Shown: positions 9,188 to 16,425 of the stretch, piece by piece
Position numbering within the stretch: position 1 is the first letter of the stretch
How the letters are laid out: every line of letters starts with the position of its first letter
NCBI GenBank assembly: GCA_035647615.1
Contig: DASRND010000036.1
Location: 248,001-312,000, forward strand
DNA: 64,000 bases
Direction: 5' to 3'
Source: Bacteroidales bacterium
Lineage (GTDB): Bacteria; Bacteroidota; Bacteroidia; Bacteroidales; 4484-276
Translations under genes and position numbers: made by a program
Notes under the pieces: generated by a model
The model's database searches: none
The model's input: the letters and a program-made list of their open reading frames with translations, nothing else
Told to the model about the DNA's origin: nothing

Positions 9188-9973
9188 ATGAAAACAAAAA
9201 TTATCGCCACCATTTTTATCCTGATCGCCTTTTCAGGATTTGCGCAATCGGATAGCCTGACACCTAAATTCAGACCCACCGAAGGCAACCTTGCCCTGGA
9301 GCTTGACTTTTTGCCCTTTAGCGAAAGCGGACCTATCGACTTAAAGTCGTTTCAAGTCCGCTATTTCATCAGTCCCCAACTTGTGCTGCGTGCCGGTTTC
9401 AACTTCGACAGGGTAAAGAAAGATGATGAGCTTCCGCGAACTTTTCAACACAACGGCAACAGCATTCTGAAGTTTAACAAATACGAAATGGATTACACCC
9501 TCTGGGGCATCAATGCCGGCCTGGCTTATCATTTTTTTGATAATACGCGCGTATCGCCATATCTTGGCATCGACATCGGATACGAAGCCAAGGCGGCGAA
9601 ATACAATGATGAAGTCAACAGTTATAATTCCGGCTATCCGTCTGGAGAATTTGTAGTAGCAAAAACGGAAATCGAAAATGGCTGGGGTGTCAACGAAGTA
9701 ATTTACGATCCATGGGGCAATCCTGTTAATGCTTTTACGGTTCACCAGCGGGCATACTCGTCCATTAAAGCCAATCTGGTGGCCGGCACCGACATCTATA
9801 TTATGAAGCACTTTTATGCCGGCGTGGAATTGGGTCTGGGGATGGAGACTATTAAATACAAAGAGGTTACGATAAAAAAAGATGGTGTTCTCAAGTTAAA
9901 ATTCCCGGAGAAAAAAGATAATACTTTTGGTCTTAATTTTAATAATGCCATCCGCATTGGATTTTGGTTTTAA
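9188..9973 (+). CDS. Outer-membrane beta-barrel protein
   Basis: A 261-residue protein with a Sec signal peptide (KTKIIATIFILIAFSGFAQ) cut before SDSL. It has alternating amphipathic strands such as FQVRYFISPQLVLRAGFNF, WGINAGLAYHFF and VSPYLGIDIGYEA, and it ends in IRIGFWF with the terminal aromatic usual for barrels inserted by the BAM machinery. I chose ATG 9188 (MKTKII) over the upstream in-frame codon at 9131, which would put the promoter inside the gene and spoil the signal peptide. It resembles the small porin/OmpW-like families of Bacteroidota; the transported or bound ligand is unknown. The small gene at 9996 follows after 22 bp. Confidence 0.8.
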   Translation: MKTKIIATIFILIAFSGFAQSDSLTPKFRPTEGNLALELDFLPFSESGPIDLKSFQVRYFISPQLVLRAGFNFDRVKKDDELPRTFQHNGNSILKFNKYEMDYTLWGINAGLAYHFFDNTRVSPYLGIDIGYEAKAAKYNDEVNSYNSGYPSGEFVVAKTEIENGWGVNEVIYDPWGNPVNAFTVHQRAYSSIKANLVAGTDIYIMKHFYAGVELGLGMETIKYKEVTIKKDGVLKLKFPEKKDNTFGLNFNNAIRIGFWF

Positions 9974-9995
9974 TAGCTAACTCTTGCTAAACTCC

Positions 9996-10193
9996 ATGGA
10001 AATATTTTTCGGCACCAAAGAAGAAAATAACCGACGGCGCGAGGAGGAGTTTTTAAAACTTACGCCGGGCGAGCGCTTGATAGCCTTTATCGAAATGGTG
10101 ACTGCTCCGCGTACTTTTCCGCTTCCAGAGGATTATGAGCATCCAAATGATAAAAAAAACAATTTCGTAATTCGCAAGAAAGATGGAGAGTAA
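9996..10193 (+). CDS. Small charged protein paired with a nucleotidyltransferase
   Basis: A 65-residue cytoplasmic protein, rich in charged residues, with no signal peptide. It begins MEIFFGTKEENNRRREEEF and continues LKLTPGERLIAFIEMV, a segment reminiscent of the short helical LTPxERL proteins often found directly before nucleotidyltransferase genes. ATG at 9996 is preferred to an upstream TTG at 9984. It overlaps the next gene by 11 bp, which suggests translational coupling. I do not recognise a named family with certainty. A role as partner or antitoxin of the downstream enzyme is inference from size, order and overlap only. Confidence 0.65.
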   Translation: MEIFFGTKEENNRRREEEFLKLTPGERLIAFIEMVTAPRTFPLPEDYEHPNDKKNNFVIRKKDGE

Positions 10194-10656
10194 TTTTAAT
10201 AAAGAGGTTTATAATTTTATTGAGGCCTGCCAAAACAACAATGTTAGGATGATCCTCGTGGGTGGAAATGCTGTGAACTATTATGGTTATAAAAGGCATT
10301 CGGCAGATATAGATTTTTGGATTGAAAACTCGCCTCGGAATCTGGATAAGATGCTCGATGCAGTGCGAGAACTCGGATACACACTTGAAGATTTCCCACA
10401 AGAAGTGAGAGCCGGAAATCAAAATATTTCTATAAAACTAAGTCCAGACTTAGAAATCGAGTTGATAACACGTTTCAATCCCGGGAAAACTTTTGAAGAA
10501 GCCTATCGGTCATCAGAAGAGTTTATTGCGGGAGGTCAAAAGATTTTGAAATGGAATATAATATCCTTCGATGACCTGATAACCAGCAAGCTCAAATCGG
10601 GACGGCCTAAAGATTTTCTGGATGTGCAGGAACTTAAAAGAATTAGAAACAAGTGA
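10183..10656 (+). CDS. Nucleotidyltransferase-fold protein (DUF6036/AbiEii-like)
   Basis: A 157-residue protein of the DNA polymerase beta-like nucleotidyltransferase superfamily. The helical hG[G/S] turn is ILVGGNAVNYYG (Gly27-Gly28-Asn29) and the metal-binding pair is Asp42-x-Asp44 in SADIDFW. LEIELI further on may supply the third carboxylate. The C-terminal SFDDLITSKLKSGRPKDFLD is the typical tail of this group, where a Lys and Asp contact substrate. Related enzymes include AbiEii/MenT-type toxins that modify tRNA and uncharacterised standalone proteins. The gene starts inside the end of the small upstream gene. Whether it is toxic is unknown. Confidence 0.8.
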   Translation: MESNFNKEVYNFIEACQNNNVRMILVGGNAVNYYGYKRHSADIDFWIENSPRNLDKMLDAVRELGYTLEDFPQEVRAGNQNISIKLSPDLEIELITRFNPGKTFEEAYRSSEEFIAGGQKILKWNIISFDDLITSKLKSGRPKDFLDVQELKRIRNK

Positions 10657-10742
10657 ATTGGAATAACTTACGCAACAATCAATAGAATTATTTGAGTTGC
10701 TCTTTTCCCAGATGAATCTCCATGACTACAGTCAGTGCATTT

Positions 10743-12116
10743 TTACCTAAACAAAATCTCAAAGACCTGTTCGATGCGTCCCACGGCAATCAATTCGATA
10801 CCGAAATTCTTTTTATCAAGAGTTTTAAGACCATGACGCGCCACAAAGATTTTTTCAAAACCTAACTTGGCGGCCTCACTGATGCGCTGTTCCACACGAC
10901 TCACAGCACGTATCTCTCCCGAAAGCCCTACCTCAGCAGCAAAACAAGTTTTAGGATTAATGGGCATATCTTCGTTGGAAGAAATCACCGCGCTCACTAC
11001 GGCCAAATCCACAGCCGGGTCGTCGATGCGTATGCCACCGGCAATATTCAAAAAAACATCTTTAGTTGCCAACCGGAAGCCATGTCGTTTTTCGAGTACG
11101 GCCAGCAACATATTGAGCCTGCGTCCGTCGAAACCGGTGGTGGAGCGTTGTGGCATTCCATAAGCTGCTGTACTCACCAGCGCCTGAATTTCGACAAGCA
11201 TGGGGCGCAAACCCTCCATGGTAGAGGCAATGGTGATGCCACTGAATTGCTCGTCACGATGGGTTATCAGAAGCTCGGACGGATTAAGCACCTGACGCAG
11301 CCCGTCGTTTTGCATCTCATAAATTCCAAGCTCGGAAGTAGAACCAAAGCGATTTTTTACGGAGCGCAGCATGCGGTAGCCGTAGTTGCGATCGCCTTCA
11401 AATTGCAAAACTGCATCCACCATGTGTTCCAGAATTTTGGGTCCAGCCAATGAACCATCTTTGGTGATGTGTCCGATTAGAAACACAGGCGTGTTGGTAA
11501 CTTTGGCATATTGTTGCAGTTCGTTGGCGCATTGCCGTATCTGCGAAACACTGCCGGCGGGCGACTCAATGCTGCCAGTGTGCAGCGTCTGTATGGAATC
11601 GACCATAATGATCTGCGGCTGCAGACTTTCGATGTGTCGGAAAATCGTCTCCATGTCCGTTTCTGTGAGGATGTAAGTATCGTTTTTCTTTTCACCCAAT
11701 CGACCGGCGCGCATCTTTATCTGCTGCTCACTTTCCTCACCAGAAATGTACAATACGGTGAAATTTAACATATCGAGCGCCACCTGAAGCATCAAAGTAG
11801 ATTTTCCGATGCCGGGTTCACCACCCACCAACACCACCGATCCGGGAACGAGACCACCACCCAGCACGCGGTTAAGCTCAATATTACACGTATCGATTCG
11901 ATTTTGGGTTTGCATGTCGATGGTGCTCAGAAGCCGGGGAACCGGCTTGTGTGCTATAACAGCCTGCGACAAAGTTCCGGCAGATGATTTGGATACTGGC
12001 TGCACCAGCTCTTCCACAAAAGTGTTCCATTCCGCACACGACGGACATTTACCCAGCCACTTGGGCGACTGATATCCGCAACTCTGACAAAAAAAGGCTG
12101 TTCTCGTTTTTGCCAT
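10743..12116 (-). CDS. radA: DNA repair protein RadA (Sms)
   Basis: RecA-like ATPase that promotes branch migration and processing of recombination intermediates. The 457 residues match the family length. The N-terminal C4 zinc finger uses Cys10, Cys13, Cys24 and Cys27. Walker A is GGEPGIGKST (98-107) and the Walker B strand is IIMVDSIQT. The RadA-specific motif KNRFGST is near residue 252. The C-terminal Lon-like domain ends in the segment GEIRAVSRVEQRISEAAKLG. Start is ATG at 12116, three bases after the stop of the heptose-phosphate adenylyltransferase gene, so it is the last gene of a tightly packed minus-strand operon. Confidence 0.96.
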   Translation of the reverse strand: MAKTRTAFFCQSCGYQSPKWLGKCPSCAEWNTFVEELVQPVSKSSAGTLSQAVIAHKPVPRLLSTIDMQTQNRIDTCNIELNRVLGGGLVPGSVVLVGGEPGIGKSTLMLQVALDMLNFTVLYISGEESEQQIKMRAGRLGEKKNDTYILTETDMETIFRHIESLQPQIIMVDSIQTLHTGSIESPAGSVSQIRQCANELQQYAKVTNTPVFLIGHITKDGSLAGPKILEHMVDAVLQFEGDRNYGYRMLRSVKNRFGSTSELGIYEMQNDGLRQVLNPSELLITHRDEQFSGITIASTMEGLRPMLVEIQALVSTAAYGMPQRSTTGFDGRRLNMLLAVLEKRHGFRLATKDVFLNIAGGIRIDDPAVDLAVVSAVISSNEDMPINPKTCFAAEVGLSGEIRAVSRVEQRISEAAKLGFEKIFVARHGLKTLDKKNFGIELIAVGRIEQVFEILFR

Positions 12117-12118
12117 GA

Positions 12119-12628
12119 CTATTTATTTTGTGATGATGCCAACAAACGCCTTATGATTCCTGAAGTAGAATAGCCTTCCAAAAAATCGATGGTTTGCACC
12201 TGCCCACCTTTAGCTAGAACTATGTCAGCCCCTGCAATGTCGTTTGTTTTATAATCGCTGCCCTTAACGAGCACATCAGGCTGCACAGCTTTGATGAGTT
12301 GGTAAGGTGTATCTTCATCAAACAAAACTACAGCACTTACAAACCGCAAAGCTGCCAGTATGAGTGCGCGCGCATCCTGATCCTGCACCGGACGCCCTTC
12401 CCCTTTCAGACGCGATACCGAAGCATCGGTGTTGAGGCCAATCACCAGCACATGCCCCAGATCGGCGGCCCTGGCCAGGTAGTCGATGTGACCACGATGC
12501 AGAATATCGAAACATCCATTCGTGAAAACTATCTTTTGATTTTTAAAATTCCAAAAAGCAAGCTGACGACTCAGGTCATCATTCGCCTGCGGGAATATTT
12601 TGGACTGTATGCTCTGGAGTTGCTCCAT
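12119..12628 (-). CDS. rfaE2: D-glycero-beta-D-manno-heptose 1-phosphate adenylyltransferase
   Basis: Transfers AMP to heptose 1-phosphate to give ADP-heptose for the LPS inner core. The 169-residue cytidylyltransferase-like protein shows the nucleotide-binding signature FTNGCFDILHRGHIDYL (residues 35-51) and the C-terminal loop EGYSTSGIIRRL with the ISSTxIR-like motif. The kinase half of HldE is absent, so this is the stand-alone second domain. ATG at 12628 fits the family better than an upstream codon at 12661; with it, the gene overlaps the membrane-protein gene by 50 bp. Position among cell-envelope genes agrees with an LPS role. Confidence 0.92.
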   Translation of the reverse strand: MEQLQSIQSKIFPQANDDLSRQLAFWNFKNQKIVFTNGCFDILHRGHIDYLARAADLGHVLVIGLNTDASVSRLKGEGRPVQDQDARALILAALRFVSAVVLFDEDTPYQLIKAVQPDVLVKGSDYKTNDIAGADIVLAKGGQVQTIDFLEGYSTSGIIRRLLASSQNK

Positions 12629-13634
12629 AGTTTTTTTGTTTTTGAATGATGGGAAGAACAATCAATGACGCGAAACCTGCCACCACAATCATCAGCGTTT
12701 GTGCCGTCCAGGTAAGCCATCCCAGTGCGTAACCGGTAGTGGCCGGAATATGATAAAGCAGCAGCACTTCGGCTATGATGGCCGGATAGATGCCAATACC
12801 GCCCTGCACGATCATGATGCCGATGGAACCAAAAATCAACATTGATAGACCGGCATCGATGCCCAGATGACTGGTTTGCGGCAAACTAAAAACACACACC
12901 CAAACCATTAGAAAATAAAGCACCCAAATCCCGATGGAGTAAAGTACAAATGCGATGGGGCGTTTGATGCGAGTGATGGCCCAGAGGCCATGCCAGAAGC
13001 CTTTAGCGATTTCGCGCATCTTGATGTAGAAGCCTGTGTATTTCAAGCGCTTTTTTAATAAAAAAAACAGGAGGATGATAACAGCAGCAATTGCAACAGC
13101 GATAAGCAAATAATTGGTGAGCGCCCCTGAAAATTGAAATTTAGCGTTAAGCGGAACGAAAATTTTATCAGTGGCATACTGATTTATTTTATCAAAAAAG
13201 ATAAAGAGATTAATAAAGAAAAGCAGGATAAAAACCACGATGTCGACACTGCGCTCCACAATCACGGTACCGATGGATTTAGTGATGGGGATTTTTTCGT
13301 ATTTGTTAAGCACCCCGCAACGTGTTACCTCGCCCAGCCGGGGCAGCGCCATGTTGGCCAAATAACCAATCATTACAGCTGCAAAGGTGATGGATAGCCG
13401 TGGCTTGTGGCCAAGCGGCTCGAGCAAAATCTGCCAGCGAAGAGTTCGGGCCAGGTGGCTGAGGATTCCGATTATCAAGGCGAGTACCAGCCAGCTAAAA
13501 TCGGCATGAATGAACGAATCCCAGATTTCGAGTTTCTGATCCGGGGTGAGCTTGCGCAGAAATATCCAGATGAAGAAGATCCCTATGGAGAGAAAAAACA
13601 GGATCTTCAAAGCCGAAAAGAACTTCTTTTTCAA
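12579..13634 (-). CDS. Flippase-like integral membrane protein (LPG synthase TM/UPF0104 family)
   Basis: About 351 residues with many hydrophobic helices, e.g. ILFFLSIGIFFIWIFL, WLVLALIIGILSHLA and VVFILLFFINLFIFF. The family-typical segments are LARTLRWQILLEPLGHKP and ANMALPRLGEVTRCGVL near residues 62-110, and the conserved GGIGIYPAII near 280. The family includes the membrane half of MprF and YbhN-type proteins thought to move lipids or lipid-linked precursors. The start appears to be TTG at 13634, 6 bp after the panD stop; an in-frame stop lies two codons upstream and there is no nearby ATG. The N-terminal MKKKFFSALK reads as a normal membrane-protein start. The cargo is unknown. Confidence 0.85.
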   Translation of the reverse strand: MKKKFFSALKILFFLSIGIFFIWIFLRKLTPDQKLEIWDSFIHADFSWLVLALIIGILSHLARTLRWQILLEPLGHKPRLSITFAAVMIGYLANMALPRLGEVTRCGVLNKYEKIPITKSIGTVIVERSVDIVVFILLFFINLFIFFDKINQYATDKIFVPLNAKFQFSGALTNYLLIAVAIAAVIILLFFLLKKRLKYTGFYIKMREIAKGFWHGLWAITRIKRPIAFVLYSIGIWVLYFLMVWVCVFSLPQTSHLGIDAGLSMLIFGSIGIMIVQGGIGIYPAIIAEVLLLYHIPATTGYALGWLTWTAQTLMIVVAGFASLIVLPIIQKQKNYGATPEHTVQNIPAGE

Positions 13635-13640
13635 AAGCTG

Positions 13641-13985
13641 CTAAAGTTTGTTGTGTTGATCGGGGAAGATAATGGAAGGCTTGAACGAGCGGGCTTCTTC
13701 AAAATCCATACTTGCATACGAAACAATGATCACCAGGTCGCCGGGCTCTCCTTTGCGGGCAGCAGCGCCGTTGAGCGAAATAACGCCAGAACCTCGCGGA
13801 CCTTTTATCACATAAGTGTCAAGGCGTTCGCCATTGTTGATATTGTAAACGTGTACCCGCTCGCTCTCGATCAGGTTGGCAGCATCCATCAGGTCTTCGT
13901 CAATGGCGATGCTACCGATGTAATTCAGATCGGCCATTGTAATGGTAGCCCGATGAATTTTGGATTTTAAAATGTCGATATTCAT
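13641..13985 (-). CDS. panD: Aspartate 1-decarboxylase proenzyme
   Basis: Makes beta-alanine from aspartate for pantothenate. The 114-residue protein contains the self-cleavage site Gly24-Ser25 in NYIGSIAID, where Ser25 becomes the pyruvoyl group. The surrounding KIHRATIT and [11 protein letters not shown] segments, [14 protein letters not shown] and the ending [10 protein letters not shown] match the family; Bacteroidota PanD is typically about this length. It lies 16 bp after panC in the same direction, so the two steps feeding pantothenate synthesis are adjacent. panB is not in the window. Confidence 0.96.
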   Translation of the reverse strand: MNIDILKSKIHRATITMADLNYIGSIAIDEDLMDAANLIESERVHVYNINNGERLDTYVIKGPRGSGVISLNGAAARKGEPGDLVIIVSYASMDFEEARSFKPSIIFPDQHNKL

Positions 13986-14001
13986 AGCAGCGGCGAAATT
14001 A

Positions 14002-14850
14002 CTATTTTATAATCAAATTGTCGATGAGCCTTACCTTACCAAGATATGCAGCCACCAGCGCCACCACACTGTTTTTATCATCCCAGCTTTCGATGGGCAG
14101 AAGGTCGTCGGCGCCAACAACTTGCAGGTATTCAACCTGAATTTCAGCGTATTTATTCAACTGGTTGGCGGCCCAAATCTGCGCTTCTTTAGGCGTAAGG
14201 TGATCGATCTTTTGCTTTATTTCCAATAGCACCCGATGGATAACCGGGGCGATGGAGCGTTCGTGATTCGTTAACCGCACGTTGCGCGAACTCATGGCCA
14301 GACCATCTTTTTCACGCAAAGTAAGACAGGCTACAATATCGATGGGCATCTTATGATATTCCACCAGCGCCTCAACGATTTTAAGCTGCTGATAATCTTT
14401 CATACCAAAATAGGCACGGTGAGGCTGTACAAACTCAAAAAGTTTCCGCACCACGACGGCCACGCCATTAAAATGTCCCGGGCGATACTTCCCTTCAAGC
14501 ACCTTGTCGAGATTGCCAAAATTGTACTTATCGTTTACGATATCCTGCTCCGGATACATTTCTGAAACCGTCGGAGCAAAAAGCACATCACAGGCTACTT
14601 CCTCCAGACGGCGGATATCGTCATCGAGCGTTCGCGGATATTTTTCCAGGTCTTCGCGGTTATTGAATTGTATCGGGTTAACAAAAATGCTGCATACCAC
14701 CAGATCGTTTTCAGTATTGGCCTTGTGTATCAAAGAAATATGACCGGGGTGGAGCGCCCCCATGGTGGGCACAAAGCCAATGCTTTTTTGTTCCTGACGC
14801 ACGCTTTCACGCCAGGCACCGGCTTCGGATATCGTTTTAAGAATGAGCAT
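14002..14850 (-). CDS. panC: Pantothenate synthetase
   Basis: Condenses pantoate and beta-alanine with ATP. It has 282 residues, the usual length. Hallmarks are the nucleotide-binding [15 protein letters not shown] (HxGH at 34-37), [24 protein letters not shown] and the KMSKS-like MSSRNVRL. Start is ATG at 14850, 20 bp after the thioredoxin-like gene. It forms a metabolic pair with panD inside a longer minus-strand operon. Confidence 0.97.
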   Translation of the reverse strand: MLILKTISEAGAWRESVRQEQKSIGFVPTMGALHPGHISLIHKANTENDLVVCSIFVNPIQFNNREDLEKYPRTLDDDIRRLEEVACDVLFAPTVSEMYPEQDIVNDKYNFGNLDKVLEGKYRPGHFNGVAVVVRKLFEFVQPHRAYFGMKDYQQLKIVEALVEYHKMPIDIVACLTLREKDGLAMSSRNVRLTNHERSIAPVIHRVLLEIKQKIDHLTPKEAQIWAANQLNKYAEIQVEYLQVVGADDLLPIESWDDKNSVVALVAAYLGKVRLIDNLIIK

Positions 14851-14870
14851 TCACCAGGCAATTTTAATGA

Positions 14871-15386
14871 TTAAGAACCGAGAGAGAATATGAGCAAAAG
14901 GTCTTTTTCGAGTGCAGAAGTGGAAGGAGATTCCACGATGCGACCTATTTCCCGACCATCTTTATAAAAAATAAAAGTTGGCACACGCTGAATGTCATAA
15001 GCTGAAACATCCACATCTCCACCTGTTTTCTCACGATCGACAGAGATAAGGCGAACATCAGAGTCTTTGATACCGGCCTCATCCATGATTTTGTAAAGAT
15101 GCGGCACTTGTGTTTTACTATCGCTGCACCAACTCCCCATCACCACAACTACCTGTACATTTTTCTTTTCCTTTTTCAATTTTTTAACGACTTCCTGGTC
15201 AGGAGCATAGCTGTTGTAGCCCTTGTTGTAGGCATCCGCAAAAGTGGGATTCGTTAAAGCTTGCCGATCGCATTGCCCGATAAGAATATCCTTACCACTC
15301 TGTGCGTCTTTGACGATCTGATTGTTTTGTTGCGAAAAGCCGACAACACTAAAAAGCATAACTGCAATAAAAAGTAGGTTTTTCAT
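14871..15386 (-). CDS. Exported thioredoxin-fold protein lacking the second active-site cysteine
   Basis: 171 residues with a signal peptide (NLLFIAVMLFSVVGFSQQ). The thioredoxin fold is visible as VVVVMGSWCSDSKTQVPHLY near 81-100, then DVRLISVDREK and RVPTFIFYKDGREIGRIVESP with the cis-Pro loop. The active site is C-S-D-S (Cys87 to Ser90), so the resolving cysteine of CxxC is missing. This is a recurring variant in Bacteroidota periplasmic proteins and argues against classical disulfide reductase activity. Its partner is unknown. It lies between the coiled-coil gene and panC, probably in one transcript. Confidence 0.85.
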   Translation of the reverse strand: MKNLLFIAVMLFSVVGFSQQNNQIVKDAQSGKDILIGQCDRQALTNPTFADAYNKGYNSYAPDQEVVKKLKKEKKNVQVVVVMGSWCSDSKTQVPHLYKIMDEAGIKDSDVRLISVDREKTGGDVDVSAYDIQRVPTFIFYKDGREIGRIVESPSTSALEKDLLLIFSLGS

Positions 15387-15421
15387 GGTTGATCAGTTTT
15401 AAAGTTGAATATTAAATTCCA

Positions 15422-16300
15422 CTATCCGAAATTTATTTTTATTTTTTCAAGGAGATTGCTGACATCTTTTTCGAACGACAGACGAGTGGCTATCTCATTT
15501 TCATATTTTGTTTTTAAAACGTTTTTCTCTTCCCGAAGTTGCACAATCTCTCTGCGCAAAGCATCAACATTTCCTCCGGCAGCGGGCGATGTGTTTTCAA
15601 TCTGAAGCATCATTTCCTCACGTTTTACAACCTCGGCATCATAAGCATTTTTTACAGCTGCCAACTGGTTTTGGAGCATCAAAACCTCCTCGGCTACTTG
15701 TTCTTTTTCGCGCTCCAGCGCCTTAAGTTCATCAGCATGCCGGCTTTTACTTTTATTGATGGCTGTGGCCAATTGCTTTTGCGTCTCCTGATGTTTTTCT
15801 ATCTCCGACCGCAAAGCATGCAAATCAGTATAAAACTTGCCGTTGGCTTCCTCCAGTTTCATCACTTTACTTCGTTGACGCATCCAAAGCGCTAAAACCC
15901 AAATAGCAACAATCAACAGAATAAACGAAACAATCAAAAGCATGTTCAAATAACGGCGGGTGAGAAGATGCTGCTCTTCGCTATTGCTTAGCACTTGTTG
16001 TAAATCCAGCTTTTGACGATGAAGCATATCGTTTTGTGCCGTGAGGCCCGGAATGAGTGTGTCCGGAGGAATCACTTTTACGATCTCCTGCAAAAGCAAA
16101 GTGTCAAAGAAAACGACCCTGCGGAGCTGCAGATTTTCGAATCGGAACTCGGCCATATTTTTACCGGCAATCGCTCCGGAAGCCGTGTCTATTTGCGCCA
16201 TCAAACTATCGCGATGCTGCATCATTTTTAGCCATGATTCCTGCACATGCAAGCCCGGAAGCGACATAATCAATAGAATAGTGATAAAATATTTAGGCAT
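15422..16300 (-). CDS. Membrane-anchored coiled-coil protein, function unknown
   Basis: About 292 residues. Order: signal peptide or N-terminal helix (PKYFITILLIMSLPGL), an extracytoplasmic segment of about 100 residues, one transmembrane helix (LNMLLIVSFILLIVAIWVLAL), then a long charged coiled coil (KVMKLEEANGKFYTDLHALR onward) ending LLEKIKINFG. I chose ATG at 16300 because a promoter -7 element covers 16328-16335, where an upstream TTG would lie. No enzymatic motif is seen. It is the first gene of the run towards radA. Confidence 0.7.
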   Translation of the reverse strand: MPKYFITILLIMSLPGLHVQESWLKMMQHRDSLMAQIDTASGAIAGKNMAEFRFENLQLRRVVFFDTLLLQEIVKVIPPDTLIPGLTAQNDMLHRQKLDLQQVLSNSEEQHLLTRRYLNMLLIVSFILLIVAIWVLALWMRQRSKVMKLEEANGKFYTDLHALRSEIEKHQETQKQLATAINKSKSRHADELKALEREKEQVAEEVLMLQNQLAAVKNAYDAEVVKREEMMLQIENTSPAAGGNVDALRREIVQLREEKNVLKTKYENEIATRLSFEKDVSNLLEKIKINFG

Positions 16301-16327
16301 TTGTGCAAAGCATCTGATTGTAATGGG

Positions 16328-16335
16328 CAAAATTA
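16328..16335 (-). promoter_or_regulatory. Promoter -7 element of the coiled-coil to radA operon
   Basis: TAATTTTG on the minus strand matches TAnnTTTG and sits 27 bp before the ATG at 16300. No further promoter of this quality was found in the short gaps downstream, which fits a single transcript. Confidence 0.5.
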
Positions 16336-16371
16336 GAATTATTATGATAGAAAATTAACCCATAAAAACAT

Positions 16372-16404
16372 AAAAAAAGGGGCTTCCCTTATGGAGAAGC
16401 CCCT
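16372..16404 (-). terminator. Terminator of the 1947-residue repeat protein gene
   Basis: Eight-base GC-rich arms GGGGCTTC (16379-16386) and GAAGCCCC (16396-16403), followed on the minus strand by a run of seven T. It lies about 20 bp past the stop at 16426. Confidence 0.9.
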
Positions 16405-16425
16405 AAATTTCACCAATTAAACCAC

